Counted from the first letter of the stretch, positions 16,228 to 24,493 are shown. The stretch is DNA of 24,493 nt from an uncultured Actinomycetes bacterium (GCA_903893085.1 CAITKS010000142.1:1-24493); one strand, 5' to 3'. A program made the numbers and translations. Notes: generated by a model from the sequence alone, not told the origin.

Positions 16228-17299
16228 GTGCCATCGCTACGGCGTTATAACGAATCTTGCCTGCATGCACATTGAGTCCTCTATCAAGTGCCGGATCCTC
16301 TTCAATAGCACGCTCCCATCCCTTATTTGCGATTGCAATCGCATAAGGCAATGTGGCATTTGTTAGCGCATAAGTTGAGGCAACTGGAACCGCGCCAGGC
16401 ATATTTGCAACACAATAAAAAATGGAGTTATGAACTTTGTAAGTTGGCTCTGCGTGCGTAGTTGGTTTGGAATCTTCAAAACAGCCACCCTGATCAATTG
16501 CAATATCAACTAATACTGATCCTGGCTTCATTTGTGACACCTGTGCGTTCGTGACCAGCTTCGGAGCCTTAGCTCCGTGCACAAGTACGGCACCGATAAC
16601 CAAATCTGCTTGTTTTATCTCACGGTCAATCGCGTGCAACGTTGAAGCAAGAGTTTTAATTCGCCCCTGATAGAGCGAATCTATATAGGCAAGTCGTGGC
16701 AGAGATCGATCCAGGACTGTGACATCAGCGCCCATGCCCATGGCGATAACAGCAGCATTTAGCCCTGCTACTCCCCCGCCGATTACCACAACTTTTCCTT
16801 GAGCAACTCCCGGAACGCCAGCTAACAAAACTCCGCGACCACCATTTGGTTTCTGAAGTGCGTAAGCACCAACTTGAACGGCTAATCGGCCCGCAACTTC
16901 GCTCATTGGCGCAAGAAGAGGCAGTGTCCCATTTAGCTCCACAGTCTCATAAGCAATTGCCGTTGTTCCGCTTGTAATCAAAGCATCAGTACATGCCTTA
17001 GATGCTGCAAGATGTAGGTAGGTAAAAAGAATTTGTCCTGATCGCAACCTTGAATATTCAATTTCAATCGGCTCTTTAACTTTAAGAATTAAATCCGCCG
17101 ATTTCCAAATAGCTTCAACTTCTTTTTCGATTCGCGCACCAGCGGCGATGTATTCCGCATCCATGATAGAAGAACCTAATCCAGCGCCCGATTCAACAAC
17201 AATCTCGTGACCAAAGCGCGCCAGTTCAAATGCACCTTCTGGAGTTAAGGCAACTCGTGATTCGTGGACCTTTATCTCTTTAGGAACGCCTACCAACAT
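16211..17299 (-). CDS. ald: Alanine dehydrogenase
   Basis: A 362-residue NAD-dependent alanine dehydrogenase interconverting alanine and pyruvate with ammonia. Numbered from the second ATG, the catalytic residues fall on the mycobacterial positions: Lys75 (LKVKEP), His96 (YLHLAAS) and the Asp of AIDQGG. The NAD fold has VVIGGGVAGLNAA. The second of two adjacent ATGs is chosen because AAAGG lies seven bases upstream and because residue numbering then matches. It follows pyrG and overlaps xerD by 17 bases. Its insertion between pyrG and xerD is not in the M. tuberculosis order, where ald is elsewhere. Confidence 0.94.
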   Translation of the reverse strand: MLVGVPKEIKVHESRVALTPEGAFELARFGHEIVVESGAGLGSSIMDAEYIAAGARIEKEVEAIWKSADLILKVKEPIEIEYSRLRSGQILFTYLHLAASKACTDALITSGTTAIAYETVELNGTLPLLAPMSEVAGRLAVQVGAYALQKPNGGRGVLLAGVPGVAQGKVVVIGGGVAGLNAAVIAMGMGADVTVLDRSLPRLAYIDSLYQGRIKTLASTLHAIDREIKQADLVIGAVLVHGAKAPKLVTNAQVSQMKPGSVLVDIAIDQGGCFEDSKPTTHAEPTYKVHNSIFYCVANMPGAVPVASTYALTNATLPYAIAIANKGWERAIEEDPALDRGLNVHAGKIRYNAVAMAHGYSV

Positions 17300-17302
17300 C
17301 AT

Positions 17303-18937
17303 CTAGCCTTTCGAAGCAATGGCCGCCGAAATAAGTCCCACGAAAAGTGGGTGTGGACGGGTTGGACGCGAACGCAGTTCTGGGTGCGCTTGCGTACCTA
17401 TGTAATAAGGATGCACCTCTTTAGGTAGTTCTACAAACTCCACTAGGTCTTTCTCTTTATAAACGCCTGAGAAAGAAAGACCAGCGCTCGAAATTTGATC
17501 TCGGTATCGATTATTAACTTCGTAGCGGTGACGATGTCGCTCTGAAACTTCGGTTGCGCCATAAGTGTTGGCAGCAAGAGAACCAGGAACTAGGTTGGCT
17601 TTATATAAACCAAGCCTCATTGTTCCACCCATATCAGCTTCACCTGAGACGATCGCTTTTTGATCATCCATCGTGGCAATTACATGCGTACCGGATTCCG
17701 GAGAAAACTCTGCTGAATTTGCATCTTTAATCCCTGCCAAATTACGCGCCGCTTCAATAACCATGCACTGCAAACCTAAGCACAATCCAAGTGTTGGGAT
17801 CTTATTTTCTCGAGCATAAGTCAGCGCTCCAAGCTTTCCTTCGATGCCGCGTACTCCGAATCCACCAGGAACGCAGATCGCATCAACATCTTGTAAGGCT
17901 TTCTTGGCACCGTCCGGTGTCTCGCAATCATCACTTGCAATCCAAACAATATTTACCTTAGCGTTATTTGCAAATCCTCCAGCGCGCAGCGCTTCGGAGA
18001 CCGACAAGTACGCATCTGGTAAATCAATGTATTTACCAACTAAAGCGACTTTAACCTGATGTTTTGGATTGTGTACCTTTTCCAAAAGATCATCCCATTC
18101 GCCCCATTGCACATCATGGCCACCTAGTGAAAGGCGACGTACAACGTAGGCGTCAAGACCTTCGGAGAATAAAACTTTTGGAATATCGTAAATCGAGGGC
18201 GCATCAACTGCAGCAACAACTGCTTCGACATCAACATCACACATCAGTGAAATCTTCTTCTTGATCCCAATCGGGATCTCGCGATCGGAACGTAATACAA
18301 CAGCATCCGGGGCAATTCCAATACTGCGTAGCGCTGCGATCGAGTGCTGCGTTGGTTTCGTTTTTAACTCTCCGGATGGACCGATATATGGAACCAAAGA
18401 GATGTGCAGATAAAAGACATTGTCACGGCCGACTTCTTGACGCATCTGGCGTGCAGCTTCAAGAAATGGTTGAGACTCGATATCGCCGACAGTTCCACCA
18501 ATTTCAGTGATGACGACATCCACATCCGATGACGACATCGCGTGCATACGTTCTTTAATTTCATTTGTGATGTGTGGAATTACCTGAACCGTCTCACCTA
18601 GGTATTCTCCCCGTCGCTCGCGCGCAATCACTCTGGAGTAAACCTGACCTGTTGTTACATTGGCTGAACCTTCAAGATTGCGATCTAGGAATCTCTCATA
18701 GTGACCTATATCAAGGTCTGTCTCAGAACCATCATCGGTTACAAAAACCTCGCCGTGTTGGAAAGGATTCATTGTGCCTGGATCAACGTTTAGATACGGA
18801 TCCAACTTCTGCATTGTGACGCGGATTCCGCGTGCTACGAGCAATCTGCCAAGACTTGAAGCGGTGAGGCCCTTGCCCAAACTAGAAGCTACTCCACCAG
18901 TTACGAAAATATGTTTAGTCACATGCGCTTGGCCCAT
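17303..18937 (-). CDS. pyrG: CTP synthase
   Basis: CTP synthase makes CTP from UTP, ATP and glutamine. The N-terminal synthetase domain opens with [17 protein letters not shown]. The glutaminase domain has the nucleophile Cys in LGLCLGLQC and the HPE of the catalytic triad near the C-terminus. The start is the uncertain point: the frame is open further upstream with ATGs at 18958 and 18955, but the ATG at 18937 ([11 protein letters not shown]) gives 544 residues, the usual length. The gap to recN is then 28 bp. No strong ribosome binding site decides between them. Confidence 0.93.
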   Translation of the reverse strand: MGQAHVTKHIFVTGGVASSLGKGLTASSLGRLLVARGIRVTMQKLDPYLNVDPGTMNPFQHGEVFVTDDGSETDLDIGHYERFLDRNLEGSANVTTGQVYSRVIARERRGEYLGETVQVIPHITNEIKERMHAMSSSDVDVVITEIGGTVGDIESQPFLEAARQMRQEVGRDNVFYLHISLVPYIGPSGELKTKPTQHSIAALRSIGIAPDAVVLRSDREIPIGIKKKISLMCDVDVEAVVAAVDAPSIYDIPKVLFSEGLDAYVVRRLSLGGHDVQWGEWDDLLEKVHNPKHQVKVALVGKYIDLPDAYLSVSEALRAGGFANNAKVNIVWIASDDCETPDGAKKALQDVDAICVPGGFGVRGIEGKLGALTYARENKIPTLGLCLGLQCMVIEAARNLAGIKDANSAEFSPESGTHVIATMDDQKAIVSGEADMGGTMRLGLYKANLVPGSLAANTYGATEVSERHRHRYEVNNRYRDQISSAGLSFSGVYKEKDLVEFVELPKEVHPYYIGTQAHPELRSRPTRPHPLFVGLISAAIASKG

Positions 18938-18965
18938 GGAAGACAAACCTATCATCATTGGCGCG

Positions 18966-20708
18966 CTATCTTGAAATGGACTCGCGCATCGCAAGTAGCT
19001 CGGCCGCATGTTCGCGCGCGCTGCTTGAACCTTCCAAGCCTGCCAACATCCGTGCGATCTCCTCTATTCGATTCTGGGTGTCGAGTTTTGCGACATCTGA
19101 TTGTGAAATAGAACCATCGCTACTCTTTTTTACGACGAAATGAGTATCTGCCCAAGCCGCGACTTGAGGAAGATGTGTAACAACAATTACTTGGCTATGT
19201 TGTGCAAGCGCTGCAAGTCGTCTGCCAACTTCAATCGCCGCCTTACCGCCGACTCCGGCATCAACTTCATCAAAAATGTAAGTTCCAACTGGATGAGTTT
19301 GGGCGAGAACAACTTCTAGCGCCAACATAATTCGAGACATTTCTCCACCACTGGCACCCTTACCAAGCGCGATTAAAGGTCCATCTTGATGACCTTGAAT
19401 CTGCATTACAACTTCATCACAACCTAGAGTTGTGAAATCAGATTCCTTTAGAACACCTTCGTAATCTGCTGAATTAATGCAAATCGAAAATTGTGTATGT
19501 GGCATTGATAACGCGTGAATTTCAGTCGATACGGATTTCGACAAATCAAGTGCAGCGCTCGTACGAATCTTTGTAAGAGCTTTGGCTTTGCTAAGCAACT
19601 CTTTCTTTACACCTTGCAGCTGATCTTCCAATTCGGCGATTCGATCATCGCCACCAGTTAAATCTGCAATTGTTGCTCGAGCGTTCTTTGCTTTCAGCGA
19701 TAATTCGATTAATTCTGAATCAGGATCGGATGCCCCTCCCCATTTCTTAACAAAAGAAATAATCTCGGCTTTGCGAATTTGCAGTGCGTCTAGCTTTGCG
19801 GGATCGGCCTCAAGTGCGCTTAAATAACTTGTTAAATCACGTGATGCTTCATCGATTACAAAGAAGCCTTCTGCGACCACAGCCGCGATGGCATCTAATT
19901 TCGCATCTTTACCTTTTGCAATATCTAAGAATCGACGCGCAGCACCCAAGCTAGTTAACGCTCCGGCTGTTTCGTCAGAAAGTGCCTGGCTTGCTCCATC
20001 GCTTGCACTTCTTAAATCTTCTACGCTAGACAGTCTGGCAATGGCATTGGCGACTTCGGCGTATTCACCACGCGTTGGTTTTAACTTGTTCCAGCCCAAC
20101 AGGAATTCTTCTAAGTCAGCGATCTCGCGATCGCGCTTTGATGAGCTCTCGCGCATCGACTTAATTCGGATCTTTAATTCGTTATACGTAGCTAGACATT
20201 CCTGATAACCACTCAACGACTTACCTAACTCAACTCCGGCAAATCGGTCTAATAATTCACGCTGCCGAGCGCTCTTTACTATTTGGTGATTGGCGGCCTG
20301 TCCGTGTATTTCTACCAACTGATCCGCAAAGTTGACCAACGTTGCAGCCGGAACAGTGGTGCCACCTGCGACTGCCTTGCTCTTTCCGTCACTGTTGACG
20401 GTGCGAGTAAGAATTAAGGAACCTTCTGAGATATCAGCTCCAGATTCATCTGCTATCGCTGAAATCTGGCCGCTATTTTTAGGTAAAACAAATTGCGCAC
20501 TTGCTACCAAACGATCTGAACCAGTGCGAACCAGCGAACTGTCACTTTTGCCGCCAAGAACTAAAGAAAGCGCTGTGAGAATCATCGTCTTTCCCGCACC
20601 AGTCTCACCGGTTAATACATTGAGTCCGCGGCCAAGTTCTAGCGTTGATTGATCAATGATTCCGAGACTACGAATCGAAATCTCTTCTAGATAAGAACGT
20701 TCACTCAC
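18966..20708 (-). CDS. recN: DNA repair protein RecN
   Basis: An SMC-like ATPase of about 580 residues used in double-strand break repair. The Walker A is GETGAGKT (about 34-41), the signature is [11 protein letters not shown] and the Walker B is [12 protein letters not shown]; a coiled coil lies between. The GTG start is chosen by AAGG eight bases upstream and by the [10 protein letters not shown] start of the family; the open frame further upstream is only antisense to nadK. It overlaps nadK by eight bases and precedes pyrG. Confidence 0.94.
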   Translation of the reverse strand: MSERSYLEEISIRSLGIIDQSTLELGRGLNVLTGETGAGKTMILTALSLVLGGKSDSSLVRTGSDRLVASAQFVLPKNSGQISAIADESGADISEGSLILTRTVNSDGKSKAVAGGTTVPAATLVNFADQLVEIHGQAANHQIVKSARQRELLDRFAGVELGKSLSGYQECLATYNELKIRIKSMRESSSKRDREIADLEEFLLGWNKLKPTRGEYAEVANAIARLSSVEDLRSASDGASQALSDETAGALTSLGAARRFLDIAKGKDAKLDAIAAVVAEGFFVIDEASRDLTSYLSALEADPAKLDALQIRKAEIISFVKKWGGASDPDSELIELSLKAKNARATIADLTGGDDRIAELEDQLQGVKKELLSKAKALTKIRTSAALDLSKSVSTEIHALSMPHTQFSICINSADYEGVLKESDFTTLGCDEVVMQIQGHQDGPLIALGKGASGGEMSRIMLALEVVLAQTHPVGTYIFDEVDAGVGGKAAIEVGRRLAALAQHSQVIVVTHLPQVAAWADTHFVVKKSSDGSISQSDVAKLDTQNRIEEIARMLAGLEGSSSAREHAAELLAMRESISR

Positions 20709-21555
20709 CGCGCCAGCCTTCAACTGGTAATTTGAATTTGGCCACAAGTCGATCTGTGAAAAGCGTTGGCTTAACGTGCGCAAGTTTGATTACCGAGTCT
20801 TCTTTTGTGATGGCAACACGATCCCCAATGCGTAATGGCAACTTACGCAAAGCATCCGCTGACAAAAGCGCCTCGCTTGATTCAATTTCAACGACAATTT
20901 GAGATTGCGGAGAAACCACCATTGGACGCGAGAATAAAGCGTGTGCTGAAATTGGTAACAAAACCAGAGCATCAATTTCTGGCCAGAGAACTGGCCCGCC
21001 AGCGCTAAATGCATAAGCGGTGGAGCCAGTTGGAGTGGAACAGATCAGCCCGTCACATCCCCAACGCGACAATGGACGATCATCGATCTGTACAAAGAGT
21101 TCAACCATCGTTGTTCCATCACGTTCTACCGTCACTTCATTTAAAGCCCATCCTGAGGCGATTTCCGCACCGTTTCGCGCTACCGAATAATTAAGAACCA
21201 TCCGGTTCTCTGTTTTGTAATCTTTCGAAATGACGCTTGCTGCTATCTCTGCAAGTGATGGTTTTTCAACTTCAGCTAAGAATCCAACGTGACCTAAATT
21301 GATTCCCAGAATCGGTATTCCTTGCGATCTAGCAACTTCGGCTCCACGCAAAATAGTTCCATCTCCGCCTAAGACCACGACCAATTCGGCAGAGTCCAGT
21401 TTTTCGATTGGAGTCTGCGTGATTCCTAAGATATTGACATCTGAAGGCGTTGAAAGTGAGAATCCTTCCTTCAAAAGAAGTTGGGACAATTCTTTTGTCG
21501 CAGTTACCGCTTCGGGACGAGACGCGTTAACTAGAAAAATAATATGTCGTGTCAT
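20701..21555 (-). CDS. nadK: NAD kinase
   Basis: A 284-residue NAD kinase that makes NADP from NAD. The GGDGT motif is at 63-67, with INLGHVGFLAE and the second conserved NEV plus the STPTGSTAYAFSAGGP segment further on. The ATG shares one base with the tlyA stop (TAATG), and the end overlaps recN, so the tlyA-nadK-recN run is probably one transcript with coupled translation, as in M. tuberculosis Rv1694-Rv1696. Confidence 0.95.
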   Translation of the reverse strand: MTRHIIFLVNASRPEAVTATKELSQLLLKEGFSLSTPSDVNILGITQTPIEKLDSAELVVVLGGDGTILRGAEVARSQGIPILGINLGHVGFLAEVEKPSLAEIAASVISKDYKTENRMVLNYSVARNGAEIASGWALNEVTVERDGTTMVELFVQIDDRPLSRWGCDGLICSTPTGSTAYAFSAGGPVLWPEIDALVLLPISAHALFSRPMVVSPQSQIVVEIESSEALLSADALRKLPLRIGDRVAITKEDSVIKLAHVKPTLFTDRLVAKFKLPVEGWRGE

Positions 21556-22343
21556 TAGGCCGGACCCATCTCGATAGCGCGATCAACATCTGCAGAATTA
21601 ATTGCTGGTGCACCGCGTCGCAACCATAAGAAGTATTCAACATTTCCAGCCGGACCTGGAAGAGGCGAAGCAGCAATTCCCATCGTTCCAAGACCTACGT
21701 CATAGGCTGACTCTGCGACATCTAAAACTGCCGCACGACGAAGCGCTGGATCTCGAACTACCCCGCCTGCACCAAGTTTTTCTCGTCCTACTTCAAATTG
21801 TGGTTTAACCATAAGTACGTAATCGGCACCTGGCTTGGAGACTGCGGCCAGTGCTGGCAATACTAGGGATAGTGAAATAAAGGAGAGATCAGCAACGACT
21901 AAATCAATCTCTTCGCCGACCATTTCACCAGTTAAATGTCTGATATTTGTGCGATCTAATATCTTTACTCGTGGATCCTGACGTAGCTCCCAAGCAAGTT
22001 GTCCGTAACCAACATCGACTGCGACAACTAGCTTTGCTCCACCTCGCAAGAGAACATCTGTAAATCCCCCGGTTGAGGCGCCCGCATCCAGACAAACTTT
22101 TCCCGCGACTTCGACATCTGCAAATACCTCAAGAGCGCCGGCCAGTTTATGACCGCCACGTGAGACAAAATCGTCACGATCGCCTTGCAAAGTAATGGAA
22201 GTTTCGGCATCAACTTGCGTTGCTGGTTTTGTGGCAGGTATTCCCGATACTAAAACAGAACGCGATTCGATCAGATCAGCCGCATGCTCACGCGACCGCG
22301 CTAGTTCGCGCCGAACAAGCTCTGCATCTAGACGCGTCTTCAT
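21555..22343 (-). CDS. tlyA: 16S/23S rRNA 2'-O-ribose methyltransferase TlyA
   Basis: A 262-residue S4-domain plus RrmJ-fold methyltransferase of the TlyA family, which methylates 16S and 23S rRNA and determines capreomycin sensitivity in mycobacteria. The K-D-K-E tetrad can be placed at Lys66 (GGHKLAG), Asp152 (VVADLSF), Lys180 (LMVKPQF) and Glu236 (NVEYFLW); the SAM loop is DAGASTGGFTD. The ATG has no strong ribosome binding site. It follows a 58-aa gene by 24 bp, as in Rv1693-Rv1694. Confidence 0.94.
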   Translation of the reverse strand: MKTRLDAELVRRELARSREHAADLIESRSVLVSGIPATKPATQVDAETSITLQGDRDDFVSRGGHKLAGALEVFADVEVAGKVCLDAGASTGGFTDVLLRGGAKLVVAVDVGYGQLAWELRQDPRVKILDRTNIRHLTGEMVGEEIDLVVADLSFISLSLVLPALAAVSKPGADYVLMVKPQFEVGREKLGAGGVVRDPALRRAAVLDVAESAYDVGLGTMGIAASPLPGPAGNVEYFLWLRRGAPAINSADVDRAIEMGPA

Positions 22344-22367
22344 CGTGTTTTAACGCAATCTCTTTTT

Positions 22368-22544
22368 CTATAGACCGTCAATTGTGTTGAGCGCCTCTTG
22401 CAGCTTTCCATGAAGCGCTTCAAAGCGAGCAGAATGCTCTGTTAGATCTGTGTTGTCGATATCGTTTAACTCGATCTTGACCTCTTCAACTAAGTTATTT
22501 TCGGTCGAAGCGCCATCGTTAGAGTTTGAGTAAAGATCGCTCAT
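22368..22544 (-). CDS. 58-residue conserved small protein upstream of tlyA
   Basis: A short ORF of 58 codons beginning ATGAGCGAT and ending in TAG. Its ATGA start overlaps the TGA stop of the Lys-tailed gene, so the two should be coupled, and it precedes tlyA by 24 bp. The protein is acidic at the start, with a C-terminal helical EHSARFEALHGKLQEAL stretch. A small protein of about this size lies at the same place in M. tuberculosis (Rv1693). The function is unknown. Confidence 0.72.
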   Translation of the reverse strand: MSDLYSNSNDGASTENNLVEEVKIELNDIDNTDLTEHSARFEALHGKLQEALNTIDGL

Positions 22545-22879
22545 TTCTTAGCCGCCTTCTTTACTTTCTTAACAGTTGTTTTCTTGGGTGCTTTCGTCAC
22601 AGATTTCTTCTTAGCAGCCGCCTTCTTTGCAGGTGCGCTCTTGCCACCGAGTGCAGCAACCTGCGCAGCGAGTCGATCAAACTCTTCACGCTTAATAAAG
22701 CCCATCTTGGAAACGCTGGCTTCAACTTCTTCATGGATCTTCGCCTTTAGCGCATCGGCACTTTCGCGCGCCCAAGAGTTAACAGCTGCTGCAACTTCTG
22801 CAGGAGATCGCTCGCCCTCGGTTACCTTTGTTAAATAAGTTCGCAGGGTTGAGAAAAGGTCGTTAGATGCTTTAGCCAT
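22541..22879 (-). CDS. UbiK/BMFP-like helical protein with Lys-rich tail
   Basis: A 112-residue protein. Residues 1-78 are helical, with a segment MGFIKREEFDRLAAQVAAL that resembles the coiled-coil end of UbiK/BMFP proteins. Residues 80-112 are a low-complexity tail with 15 lysines in 33 positions, plus Ala, Thr and Pro, like histone H1 or HupB tails; it should bind nucleic acid or polyanions. The combination is not one I can name. ATG start with AGGG close upstream. It overlaps the 58-aa gene and lies 43 bp from the SSB-like gene. Confidence 0.75.
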   Translation of the reverse strand: MAKASNDLFSTLRTYLTKVTEGERSPAEVAAAVNSWARESADALKAKIHEEVEASVSKMGFIKREEFDRLAAQVAALGGKSAPAKKAAAKKKSVTKAPKKTTVKKVKKAAKK

Positions 22880-22922
22880 GTCCCTAGAGTATCTAAAAAA
22901 GCGGTAAGTGAACGGGCGGGCT

Positions 22923-23300
22923 TTAGAGTCGAGCGATATCGATCGCTTCTACCTGCCACCTTGAGGCAAGGCCACCAGGTGATTGCCAAAACCTGCGATG
23001 GATCGCGCCACTTATCTCGACCCATTCATCAGGGGCTAGGGAGAGCGCGGTTCTTCTTGATTTCGCGCTCCATGCCGCGATATCCAGAGTGTCAACGCCT
23101 TCACGGCTCTGGCGAGTGATTATCAAACGGAATTCAACGACTTTGTCCCCGCTGGGAAGTTCTTTCGTTGTTGCTGTGGCCGAGACTCGCCCTCGCAATA
23201 GAAGATCATTTAAAGAAAGATCTATCTCTTCACTTTCCATGAGATCAGATTTCTTGGAAGCCTTCTTGACCGGATTCTTTATCGCTGTTTTCGTTGCCAA
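22923..23300 (-). CDS. SSB-like OB-fold protein
   Basis: A 125-residue single-stranded DNA-binding-family protein. After about 20 Lys-rich residues comes the OB fold: NDLLLRGRVS, a LPSGDKVVEFRLIITR stretch, DTLDIAAWSAK and WVEISGAIHRRFWQ. It lacks the acidic tip (DDDIPF-type) of canonical SSB, so it is probably a paralogue. A family of such SSB-like proteins is common in Actinobacteria; the specific role is unknown. The start is TTG, with AAGGAG seven bases upstream. That AAGGAG is one arm of an inverted repeat (23308-23324). Confidence 0.8.
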   Translation of the reverse strand: MATKTAIKNPVKKASKKSDLMESEEIDLSLNDLLLRGRVSATATTKELPSGDKVVEFRLIITRQSREGVDTLDIAAWSAKSRRTALSLAPDEWVEISGAIHRRFWQSPGGLASRWQVEAIDIARL

Positions 23301-23307
23301 TTTTTTA

Positions 23308-23324
23308 CTCCTTTGGTTAAGGAG
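23308..23324. promoter_or_regulatory. CTCCTT/AAGGAG inverted repeat at the SSB-like gene start
   Basis: CTCCTT, five bases, AAGGAG. In the minus-strand transcript the hairpin would hide the ribosome binding site of the SSB-like gene. On the plus strand the other arm is itself an AAGGAGG upstream of a 34-codon ORF. Only the sequence symmetry is seen; function is inferred. Confidence 0.4.
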
Positions 23325-23330
23325 GCGATC

Positions 23331-23435
23331 ATGACAATCGCTACTGACAAAGCGTTGAATACTAGAGAAGAGCTGTGGAGAACTCTAACGAGCTATTGCC
23401 GCGCTCTTTCATCAGCATCTGTTAATTCATCATGA
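23331..23435 (+). CDS. Possible 34-residue ORF with a strong ribosome binding site
   Basis: ATG at 23331 is preceded by AAGGAGG five bases upstream, the best ribosome binding site in this stretch. The frame runs 34 codons to TGA at 23433-23435 and starts MTIATDKALNTREELW. It crosses the 3' end of the TPR-like gene on the other strand. It may be a real small protein or a by-product of the inverted repeat that contains its ribosome binding site. No homology is known to me. Confidence 0.3.
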   Translation: MTIATDKALNTREELWRTLTSYCRALSSASVNSS

Positions 23436-24319
23436 TCAATCTCTGCGCACTTTGTAAACCATTCACGCGCTTCCTCGCCACGACCTGCAGTTGCAAGTGC
23501 ATCGGCATATGCGTAGCGAAGACGTACCGCCCATTCTTCGGTCTCTGTTTTCAATTCTTTACAAGTAAGAGTTATAACTGCTGCGTCTAATTCACCTAAA
23601 TCGCGTCGCGCACCAGATGCCACAATACGCATTTCAATTTCTTCTGGTTTTGCCAGGCGTTTGACTTCGTCAGAACCAGCCAAATTCAGGGCTTTTAGAG
23701 GTCTTCCCATGCCTCGCTCGCAATCTGCCATAACCGGCCACATCGAAACGTCGCCAGAAATACGATGGGCAGCACGCAATTCTTTTAACGCAATTTCGTA
23801 ATGACCTGCGCGATATGCGGCATATCCTGCGCTCTCTCGAACAACAGCTAGGCGACCCGCGTGATGCGCGGCAGCAACACCATGTTTATGCGCTAATTCG
23901 GGATCGGAATCCATGTGAATATTTATACACACCAAATGTCGCGCGACCACTTTCGCGTTTTCCGCTGAAAGGCTTAACAATTCTGCGCGAACACTTTTCT
24001 CTAACTCTTCCCCAGTTACTTCTTCTGGAATATCTGGTTCAAAAATTCTGGGACGCATTCGAGATTGATCTCTTTCCATCGGTGTAGCCCGAAACCCGCG
24101 TGGATCACTGGTTTCGCGACCTTGTAAAACATTTCGCGTAGCGCCTCGTCGATCACTGGAGCCACCACGAGCCGGAAGATCTTCGCGTCGACGATCTTTA
24201 TTTGGTCCGCTAGCAGGGCGACCAGTCGATGGGCGACTGGATGGGCGCGATGAGGATGAGGAAGAGGAAGATCGACTGGATGGGCGCGATGAATTCTCGC
24301 GAGGTTTTCTTTCATCCAT
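23393..24319 (-). CDS. TPR-like protein with Ser/Arg-rich disordered N-terminus (Rv1691-like)
   Basis: A 308-residue protein. Residues 1-90 are low complexity, rich in Ser, Arg and Pro, with repeated SSRPSSR-type units; this part should be disordered and basic. From about residue 98 (DIPEEVTGEELEKSVRAELLSL) on, helical repeats follow (AYRAGHYEIALKELRAAHR, then AYADALATAGRGEEAREWF), which look like tetratricopeptide repeats. Its place upstream of the tlyA cluster suggests a Rv1691 counterpart. The ATG has AGGGGAG six bases upstream. The AT-rich 79 bp upstream probably hold the promoter. The function is unknown. Confidence 0.82.
   Translation of the reverse strand: MDERKPRENSSRPSSRSSSSSSSSRPSSRPSTGRPASGPNKDRRREDLPARGGSSDRRGATRNVLQGRETSDPRGFRATPMERDQSRMRPRIFEPDIPEEVTGEELEKSVRAELLSLSAENAKVVARHLVCINIHMDSDPELAHKHGVAAAHHAGRLAVVRESAGYAAYRAGHYEIALKELRAAHRISGDVSMWPVMADCERGMGRPLKALNLAGSDEVKRLAKPEEIEMRIVASGARRDLGELDAAVITLTCKELKTETEEWAVRLRYAYADALATAGRGEEAREWFTKCAEIDHDELTDADERARQ
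24234..24292 (-). repeat. Direct repeat in the Ser/Arg-rich coding segment
   Basis: CGACTGGATGGGCGCGATGA occurs at 24234-24253 and again at 24273-24292, as a perfect 20-base repeat 39 bp apart, with a third partial copy near 24222-24236. Read on the minus strand it encodes the repeated Ser-Arg-Pro-Ser-Ser-Arg unit. It is a coding repeat that may expand or contract by slippage. Confidence 0.85.
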
Positions 24320-24392
24320 TTCGAACTCCCCTATTTAGATTTTATTTTTAATATCAACTTCGCTAAGTGTACGAGAAAAGATCTTGGGAAAT

Positions 24393-24420
24393 AAAAAAGG
24401 GGCACTCGTGAAAGTGCCCC
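24393..24420 (-). terminator. Intrinsic terminator of the rRNA operon
   Basis: GGGGCACT (24399-24406), a six-base loop and AGTGCCCC (24413-24420) form a perfect eight-pair stem. On the minus strand it is followed by a run of six T (complement of 24393-24398). It lies directly past the 5S rRNA 3' end. A T-run also follows on the plus strand, so it could work both ways, though nothing on the plus strand runs into it. Confidence 0.92.
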
Positions 24421-24435
24421 TTTTTATAAAAGAAG

Positions 24436-24493
24436 TCCGGCGACGTTCTACTCTCCCACAAGGTCACCCGTGCAGTACCATCGACGCTGAGAG
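24436..24493 (-). rRNA. 5S ribosomal RNA, 3' end (partial)
   Basis: Read on the minus strand, the last bases contain GTCGATGGTACTGC and GGGAGAGTAGAACGTCGCC, the 3' half of bacterial 5S rRNA. The 3' end is placed near CCGGACTT by analogy and may be a few bases off. The remainder of the rRNA operon is outside the window. The operon is transcribed towards the TPR-like gene and ends at the adjacent terminator. Confidence 0.93.

Noticed and set aside
18938..19009. Longer start for pyrG
   Set aside because: The extension overlaps the recN end and is not seen in known CTP synthases; the ATG at 18937 gives the normal length. The intermediate ATGs at 18955 and 18958 remain possible.
20709..20783. Longer start for recN
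   Set aside because: It overlaps the nadK coding end with no family match; the GTG at 20708 has a good ribosome binding site and the usual RecN beginning.
24181..24300. CRISPR-like repeats in the Ser/Arg region
   Set aside because: The repeats are in frame in a coding region, spaced irregularly and encode a Ser-Arg-Pro pattern, with no array of spacers or cas genes.

Overview
The window looks like core chromosome from a streamlined, low-GC actinobacterium. A freshwater acI-type member of the Nanopelagicales (Planktophila/Nanopelagicus-like) is the best guess. The evidence is the gene content and order (GarA, FtsR, a bifunctional-nuclease-family protein, a TlyA-NadK-RecN block, a Cmk-Der fusion, polyprenol-phosphate mannose synthase beside Lnt), many 1-17 bp gene overlaps, and roughly 45-50% GC by eye. 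The genus is an inference; no species-level marker is complete here.

Layout. (1) 1-1411, plus strand: the C-terminal part of apolipoprotein N-acyltransferase, coupled to polyprenol monophosphomannose synthase. (2) 1449-7261, minus strand, read right to left: gcvH, garA, ftsR, a bifunctional-nuclease-family gene, a second MerR regulator and gcvP. This is the same order as the Mycobacterium tuberculosis Rv1826-Rv1832 interval. (3) 7316-13931, minus strand: scpA, scpB, rluB, aroH, tyrA, cmk-der and pgsA, with a 281-bp AT-rich gap before aroH. (4) 14010-15301, plus strand: a ParA ATPase coupled to a small ribbon-helix-helix-like protein; its stop codon shares a CTAG with that of convergent xerD. 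(5) 15298-23300, minus strand: an SSB-like gene, a Lys-tailed small protein, a 58-aa protein, tlyA, nadK, recN, pyrG, ald and xerD, with most junctions overlapping or nearly so. (6) 23393-24493, minus strand: a TPR-like protein with a Ser/Arg-rich head, then the terminator and 3' end of a 5S rRNA whose operon lies outside the window.

The genes join four themes: glycine/one-carbon and central-metabolism control (GcvH, GcvP, GarA), envelope synthesis (Lnt, Ppm1, PgsA), chromosome maintenance (ScpA/B, ParA, XerD, RecN, an SSB-like protein) and ribosome or nucleotide work (TlyA, RluB, Der, Cmk, PyrG, NadK). No CRISPR array, prophage, insertion sequence, toxin-antitoxin pair or defence system was seen, and no clearly new multi-gene system. 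The less ordinary items are the ParA-RHH pair, small ORFs with strong ribosome binding sites, a TCGATAAAT-rich intergenic region, a GarA without the usual phosphorylation motif, and a sharp composition change at the scpA/parA boundary. No stretch over 300 bases lacks a gene.
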